Assembly (NCBI RefSeq): GCF_030733425.1
Contig: NZ_JASHIZ010000001.1
Span: 186,001-250,000 of the forward strand
Source of the DNA: Roseovarius sp. MMSF_3350
Lineage (GTDB): Bacteria; Pseudomonadota; Alphaproteobacteria; Rhodobacterales; Rhodobacteraceae
Direction: 5' to 3'
Length of the DNA stretch: 64,000 nucleotides
Of this stretch, positions 59,691 through 64,000 are shown piece after piece. The notes beneath the pieces are model-generated. The model saw only the letters and a program-made list of their open reading frames with translations, did not search any database and was not told the origin of the DNA. A program made the translations under genes and the position numbers. Each line of letters opens with the position of its first letter. The stretch's first letter is position 1.

Positions 59691-59776
59691 CTCGGGGTCG
59701 GACTTGCGTCCGACGCCTCGGTGGCCTGTGGCGGCGTGACGGGGTTATCCGGGCGTGTCGCGTGCGGCGGATGTGG

Positions 59777-59810
59777 GAGCCTCCGGCGGGATATTTTGGG
59801 CCAGAGGAAG
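59777..59810. repeat. Dispersed Rhodobacterales-type intergenic repeat
   Basis: GAGCCTCCGGCGGGATATT followed by TTGGGCCAGAGGAAG matches a short element that recurs near gene ends in this bacterial group (recalled from experience, not searched). It lies just outside the 3' end of the GATase-like membrane gene and is a cousin of the copy at 57666-57709. Confidence 0.5.
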
Positions 59811-59820
59811 CGGAGCGGGA

Positions 59821-61869
59821 TTACTGGCGGCCTTCGCGAAGCCAGCCGCCGACGATAAGGCTTGCTGCAAGGAGCAGGACCAGCCAGGCGGGCAGAAGCG
59901 GCGTCTGCGTGACCGAGCGGGTCTGGTAGGCGTCGCGGTCCAGAAGGCCGATCCAGCCGCGGCCCGACATGGCGCGGCCTTCGCGCACCGTGCGCAGGCG
60001 GGGCGGGCCGTCGGCCAGCGGGTGGATGCCGCCGCCGGTTTCGGTGATGTAAGGGTCCAGTGTTTCCGTGTCGGCAATCGTGTTCTCGAATTCCACCGGA
60101 GAGGCGGGTCCGAGGCCGATGACGGCGCTGTGTTCGCCGTTCTCCAGCCGGTAGAGGCCGATGGTGGGGCCGTCGAAGAGGGCTTCGAACCGGCCGGGGG
60201 CGACTTCTTCGAGGTCCATCTCGATCTGTTCGCCGTCGGGTGTGGTGATGGTGACCGGGCCGACGGTGTCTTCGAGCGAGCGGCGGATGATGCGCATCTG
60301 CTGGCCGGTGGCCTCGGCCCAGAGGGCCTCTTCCTCGAGTTCCGGTTCCTTCATCATCCAGTGGGCGAGGCGGCGCAGGAGTTCCAGTTGCGGGCCGCCG
60401 CCCTCGAAACCGCGGTTCCAGAGCCAGGCGTGGTCGGAGGCCAAGAGCGCCACGCGGCCTTCGCCGACGCGGTCGAGGGTCAGCAACGGGCGGTCGCCCA
60501 CGCCGGTCATGACGGTGTCGCCGGAGGTTTCCTCGACCTCGATCTGGCGCATCCAGCGGCCCCATTCGCCGCCGAACTCCTGTTCCAGCCCCGAGGTGAC
60601 GGGATGGCGCTGGCCCAGGTCGGTGATCGAGGGGCTGTAGCGTTCCTCGAGCACGCGGGCGGTGGGGCGGCCGGGCAGGATCGGCTCGAGCGGGGTGCGG
60701 TAGAGGCTGTCGGCGGCGGCGTAATCGGGGCCGGCGGCGATGAGGACCGCGCCGCCGCCCTCGACGTAGTTGCGCACGTTGTCGAGATAGAGCGAGGGCA
60801 GGATCCCGCGGCGCTTGTAGCGGTCGAAGATGATGAGGTCGAAATCCTCGATCTTTTCGAGGAAGAGCTCGCGGGTGGGGAAGGCGATGAGGGACAGTTC
60901 GCGCACCGGCACGCCGTCCTGCTTTTCGGGCGGGCGCAGGATGGTGAAGTGGACGAGGTCGACCGAACTGTCGGATTTCAGAAGGTTGCGCCAGGTGCGC
61001 CCACCGGCGTGGGGCTCGCCCGACACCAGAAGCACGCTGAGCCGGTCGCGGACGCCGTTGATCTGGACGAGCGCGGTGTTGTTGCGGTCGGTCAGTTCGC
61101 CCTCGACGGCGGGGGTGGAGAATTGCAGCACGTTGCGACCGCCATGGGGCAGGCGGAGGGGCAGGTCGATATCCTCGTTCAGGGGGACGTTGAAACGCTG
61201 CGGTTCCTCGCCATCGACCGAAACGTCGACGGGCACGGTTGTGGTGCCTTCGGGCGCGGCGCCGTCGTCGGTGATGCGCAGGGTCATCTGGATTTCCTCA
61301 CCCAGGATGGCGAAGGCCGGGGCGTTTTCGACCACCAGCTTGCGGTCCCAGTCCTCTTTGCGGCCGGTGTGCAGCAGGTGGAGGGGCGCGGGCATGTCGG
61401 GGGCGCGGTCGAGATCGTGCAGGCGGCCGTCCGACAGGACGATCGCGCCGGCGATGCGCGCGCGGGGTTCTTCGGCCAGCGCCTCGGACAGGGCCGTCAT
61501 CAGTTGTGTGCCGGTGTTGTCGGCGCCGTCGGGGACGGTGATGCGGCGCAGTTCGGTGTTGTCGCGCGCGGCGATGCGAGCGGCAAGATCGTCGGCGGTT
61601 GTCCGGGTCAGGGTGGCGCGGTCGCCAAGCATCTGGCTGGCGCTTTCATCCTCGATCATCAGGACGATGTCGGTCAGCGGTTCGCGGTCCTCGGCCTGGT
61701 AGACGGGGCCCAGAAGGGCGGCGAGGACCACCAGCCCGGCCAGCGCGCGGAAAGGCCAGCCCGAGAGGCCGCGCCAGATGGCGAGCGCGGTTCCGGCCAT
61801 CATCATGCCGGCCAGGGCTGCGATGAACCAGGGGTTCAGGAGGGGCTCGAAAACGATGCTGCCGGTCAT
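59821..61869 (-). CDS. Large membrane protein with GATase1-like domain
   Basis: A 682-residue protein. Two helices at the N-terminus (about 12-30 and 40-57), a long soluble part with a vWA-like start (TDIVLMIEDESASQML, GAIVLSDGRLHDLDRAPD), a class-I amidotransferase-like domain (about 280-440, with LSVLLVSGEPHAGGRTWRNLL and FDLIIFDRYKRRGILP) but without a catalytic Cys, and a final helix (LPAWLVLLLAASLIVGGWL). Proteins like this are linked to MoxR ATPase / DUF58 / vWA gene clusters. It overlaps the upstream DUF4159 gene by 4 bases, so it is the next gene in that operon. Function unknown. Confidence 0.83.
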   Translation of the reverse strand: MTGSIVFEPLLNPWFIAALAGMMMAGTALAIWRGLSGWPFRALAGLVVLAALLGPVYQAEDREPLTDIVLMIEDESASQMLGDRATLTRTTADDLAARIAARDNTELRRITVPDGADNTGTQLMTALSEALAEEPRARIAGAIVLSDGRLHDLDRAPDMPAPLHLLHTGRKEDWDRKLVVENAPAFAILGEEIQMTLRITDDGAAPEGTTTVPVDVSVDGEEPQRFNVPLNEDIDLPLRLPHGGRNVLQFSTPAVEGELTDRNNTALVQINGVRDRLSVLLVSGEPHAGGRTWRNLLKSDSSVDLVHFTILRPPEKQDGVPVRELSLIAFPTRELFLEKIEDFDLIIFDRYKRRGILPSLYLDNVRNYVEGGGAVLIAAGPDYAAADSLYRTPLEPILPGRPTARVLEERYSPSITDLGQRHPVTSGLEQEFGGEWGRWMRQIEVEETSGDTVMTGVGDRPLLTLDRVGEGRVALLASDHAWLWNRGFEGGGPQLELLRRLAHWMMKEPELEEEALWAEATGQQMRIIRRSLEDTVGPVTITTPDGEQIEMDLEEVAPGRFEALFDGPTIGLYRLENGEHSAVIGLGPASPVEFENTIADTETLDPYITETGGGIHPLADGPPRLRTVREGRAMSGRGWIGLLDRDAYQTRSVTQTPLLPAWLVLLLAASLIVGGWLREGRQ

Positions 61870-64000
61870 TGGCCAAGCCTGTCGAGAAGGGCGGGCACGT
61901 GCACCTGGTCGGATTTGTAGTTTCCGGTCAGCACGTGCATCACGAGATTGACGCCGAAGCGGTAGGCCAGTTCGCGCTGGCGTTCCCCGGCAAAGCCGCG
62001 GCCCACGGGGAAGAGCGGATTGCCGCGTTCGTCCATGGCCCAGGCGGCGGCCCAGTCATTGCCGCCGATCACCACGGGCGTCACGTTGTCGTTGAGGTTG
62101 CGGAAGGGCATGCCCTCGACCTGTTCGGCGTCCGCTGGCGCGGATTCGACCCAGACGGAGCGGCCGGTGTGGCGGCCGGGGAAATCCTGCAGCAGGTAGA
62201 AGGTGCGGGTGAGCACGTGGTCCTCGGGGATGGGTTCCAGCGGGGGGATGTCGAGCGGGCGGGCGAGGCGTTGCAGCTTGCGGCCCGCCGGGGAGGAGGC
62301 GCCGAAGCCCGCGACATTGGCGTCGCGCGTGTCGAACAGGATCATGCCGCCGGTGCGCAGGTACTCGTTGAGCTTGACGTAGGCTTCTTCGGACGGGATC
62401 GGCTGATCGGGCGAGATGGGCCAGTAGAGGAACGGGTAGACCGAAAGCTCGTCGGTTTCGAGGTTCACGCCGACCGGGTCTGCCGGTTCCACGGAGGTGC
62501 GGAAGAAGAGGGTTTCGCCAAGGCCGCGCAAGCCGGCCTGGGCGGCGTTGTCGAGACTGCTGTCGCCGGTGATGATGTGGCCGAGCACGACCTCGGACGC
62601 GGCCATGAGGGCCTTTTCGTCGGCCTCGGTCATGGTGTCGTCTTGGGCGTCGGCCACCTGCGGGCCGAGCAGGAGCGCCAGAAGCAGCGCGGACATCGTG
62701 GCGCGGGCGGGCAAGAGGCGGCCCGAAAGCGCCAGCGAGGCGAGGATATCGGCCATCAGCAGCAACAGCGCCCCGGCCAGGAGCCAGCCGCCCAGGGCGG
62801 TTTCGGGCGGGCGCTCGAGACCGACGACAGAGAGGTCGGCGGGCCAGGTCACCGGGGTGAGCGTGGCGCCTGCGGGCAGGACGTTGAGCGCGAGGCGCTG
62901 GTCGGGGCCGTCATAAAGGCCCGGGCGGAAATCTGGGCCGGGAGCATCCTCGACAAAGCGGGTGCCGTCGACACCGGGCAGGTTGCCGGCGTCTTCAAGC
63001 ACACCGAAGCCGGAGAGGACCTGCACCGGTTGCCAGGTGGTGCCTTCAAGCTCGGCCAGATCGGGCAGGGCGAGGCTGGAGGAGATGGCGAGGCGTTCGA
63101 GCATCTGCACGAAGAGGCCCGAGAGCGGAAGGGTGGACCATTCGGCATTGGCGGTGACGTGAAACAGCACGACCTGGCCCGCGCCGATGCGCTTGCGGGT
63201 CACCAGCGGCGTGCCGTCGCTGAGCTGGGCGATGACGCGCTCGGAGAGGGTCGGGTCGGGCTGGGCCATGACCTGGGCGGTGACGGTGACGTCGTCCGGC
63301 ACGTCGAGGCCGAAAAAGGGGCTGGATTCGGGGAAAGACGCCAGTTGCTTGGGTTCGCCCCAGCTCATGGCGCCGCCGACGGAGCGGCCCCCGGCGCGCA
63401 GGCGGACGGGCATCAGCGGGTCTTCGTCGCTGCGCGACACGTCCGAGGCGGCGAGGCGCGGGCCTGCGAACCGCAGGAGCATGCCGCCGCGGTCGGTCCA
63501 GTCGAGCAGGTCGGCCTGTTCGGCGCCCGAGAGCGTGGCGACATCGGCCAGCACCACGACGTCGGGGTTGGCGGGCAGGATGTCCGAAAGGCTGCCATCG
63601 AGCAGGTCGGCGGTGGGTTCGAGTGCCTGTTCAAGGTAGTGGAGCGGGGAGAGCAGTTCGAGGCCTTCGCGGTCTTCGCGGCCGGCGATCAGGGCGACCT
63701 CGCGGCGCTTGAGGCTGTCGTCGGTCAGGGTGACGGCGCCGGCGTGGGACTGGCCGGCGATCTCGAACCGGGTGAGACGGGCGCGGAGTTCTGCGGGGAG
63801 GGAGAGGAGCGTGGTGGCTTCCTTGGTGCCTGCCTCGAACGTCATGTCCTGTGTCGCCAGAAGGCGCTGGGCGCCGGAGGGATCGCGGCCATGCGCCTCG
63901 ACCGTGATGTTGCGGGCGGGGCCGGGATCGGCGCGCGTGGCGGTGAGGCGCAGGGCCTCGTCCTCGACCACAGCCGGGGTCAGGGCGTAGATCGGCACGG
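61866..64000 (-). CDS. DUF4159-domain membrane protein, C-terminal 711 codons (5' end outside window)
   Basis: The frame stays open to the right edge, so the start is missing; about 900 residues would be usual, and the N-terminal BatA-like helices are probably outside. Visible parts: a GATase/vWA-like section (GAEQADLLDWTDRGGMLLRFAG), two membrane helices (ALGGWLLAGALLLLMADILASL and a shorter one near LLALLLGPQVADA), and the C-terminal DUF4159 domain with SVYPFLYWPISPDQPIP, EYLRTGGMILFDTRDAN and EDHVLTRTFYLLQDFPGR. The frame has a GTG near 63998 but this is unlikely to be the true start. Same operon as the downstream GATase-like gene. Confidence 0.85.
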   Translation of the reverse strand, partial: VPIYALTPAVVEDEALRLTATRADPGPARNITVEAHGRDPSGAQRLLATQDMTFEAGTKEATTLLSLPAELRARLTRFEIAGQSHAGAVTLTDDSLKRREVALIAGREDREGLELLSPLHYLEQALEPTADLLDGSLSDILPANPDVVVLADVATLSGAEQADLLDWTDRGGMLLRFAGPRLAASDVSRSDEDPLMPVRLRAGGRSVGGAMSWGEPKQLASFPESSPFFGLDVPDDVTVTAQVMAQPDPTLSERVIAQLSDGTPLVTRKRIGAGQVVLFHVTANAEWSTLPLSGLFVQMLERLAISSSLALPDLAELEGTTWQPVQVLSGFGVLEDAGNLPGVDGTRFVEDAPGPDFRPGLYDGPDQRLALNVLPAGATLTPVTWPADLSVVGLERPPETALGGWLLAGALLLLMADILASLALSGRLLPARATMSALLLALLLGPQVADAQDDTMTEADEKALMAASEVVLGHIITGDSSLDNAAQAGLRGLGETLFFRTSVEPADPVGVNLETDELSVYPFLYWPISPDQPIPSEEAYVKLNEYLRTGGMILFDTRDANVAGFGASSPAGRKLQRLARPLDIPPLEPIPEDHVLTRTFYLLQDFPGRHTGRSVWVESAPADAEQVEGMPFRNLNDNVTPVVIGGNDWAAAWAMDERGNPLFPVGRGFAGERQRELAYRFGVNLVMHVLTGNYKSDQVHVPALLDRLGQ

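Noticed and set aside
59755-61920. A 721-codon plus-strand frame opposite the GATase-like gene
   Set aside because: Composition is Gly/Ala/Val/Asp-rich shadow; the minus-strand frame has membrane helices and domain motifs.

Overview
The window is a 64 kb piece of a GC-rich chromosome that reads as a marine alphaproteobacterium of the Roseobacter group (Rhodobacterales). This is inferred from gene content and order: a four-subunit sarcosine oxidase operon, a taurine-regulator / sulfoacetaldehyde acetyltransferase / sulfite dehydrogenase cluster, glcDEF, a DUF1523 protein, a DUF4159 membrane protein, and short intergenic palindromic repeats of the kind common in this group. No rRNA, tRNA, CRISPR array, prophage or insertion sequence was recognised; the genes are dense and mostly chromosomal housekeeping or catabolic.

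Left part (1-13.5 kb): the 3' end of an EamA permease, thiamine pyrophosphokinase, a very large acidic protein of unknown function with a clear terminator, and then the heterotetrameric sarcosine oxidase operon soxB-soxD-soxA-soxG, bracketed by two regulators of the GlxA type (one divergent from soxB, one directly downstream of soxG). A class-I glutamine amidotransferase and the ZapE ATPase follow.

Middle-left (13.5-33 kb): an MFS permease overlapping a Cys-rich Sel1-like secreted protein, an alpha/beta hydrolase coupled to an ornithine-cyclodeaminase-like enzyme, a tight operon fghA-sthA-yaiI-DMT permease, an AEC permease, and a small secreted peptide plus TetR regulator preceded by three matching operator-like palindromes. 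Then come an aminotransferase coupled to 3-mercaptopyruvate sulfurtransferase, smpB, a TPP riboswitch controlling thiD with a visible Shine-Dalgarno-blocking hairpin, a BNR-repeat protein, a PLP aminotransferase, pncB and a CoA-transferase-family gene.

Centre (33-45 kb): panB, then the main metabolic island: a MocR/TauR-type regulator, xsc, pta, ackA and soeA, a 50-residue membrane peptide, soeB and soeC. Together these would take sulfoacetaldehyde (from taurine or related C2 sulfonates) to acetyl phosphate and sulfite, recover acetyl-CoA or ATP from the acetyl phosphate, and oxidise the toxic sulfite at the inner membrane. A dense cluster of palindromes sits inside the operon between soeA and the membrane peptide and is itself an open frame that keeps stop/start overlaps at both ends.

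Right part (45-64 kb): DUF1523 protein, a P1-family peptidase, an alpha/beta hydrolase, succinate-semialdehyde dehydrogenase coupled to a DapA-family lyase/synthase, an ECF sigma factor overlapping a membrane-anchored vWA protein that may act as its anti-sigma factor, Hsp20, two tandem secreted trypsin-like proteases, the glycolate oxidase operon glcDEF, a small secreted protein, and two large membrane proteins (a GATase-like protein and a DUF4159 protein cut by the right edge).

The window carries a sulfur and one-carbon theme: sulfonate breakdown with sulfite oxidation, cysteine transamination with sulfur transfer, sarcosine demethylation, and formaldehyde detoxification by S-formylglutathione hydrolase. 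All functional names are from reading protein motifs; no database search was run.
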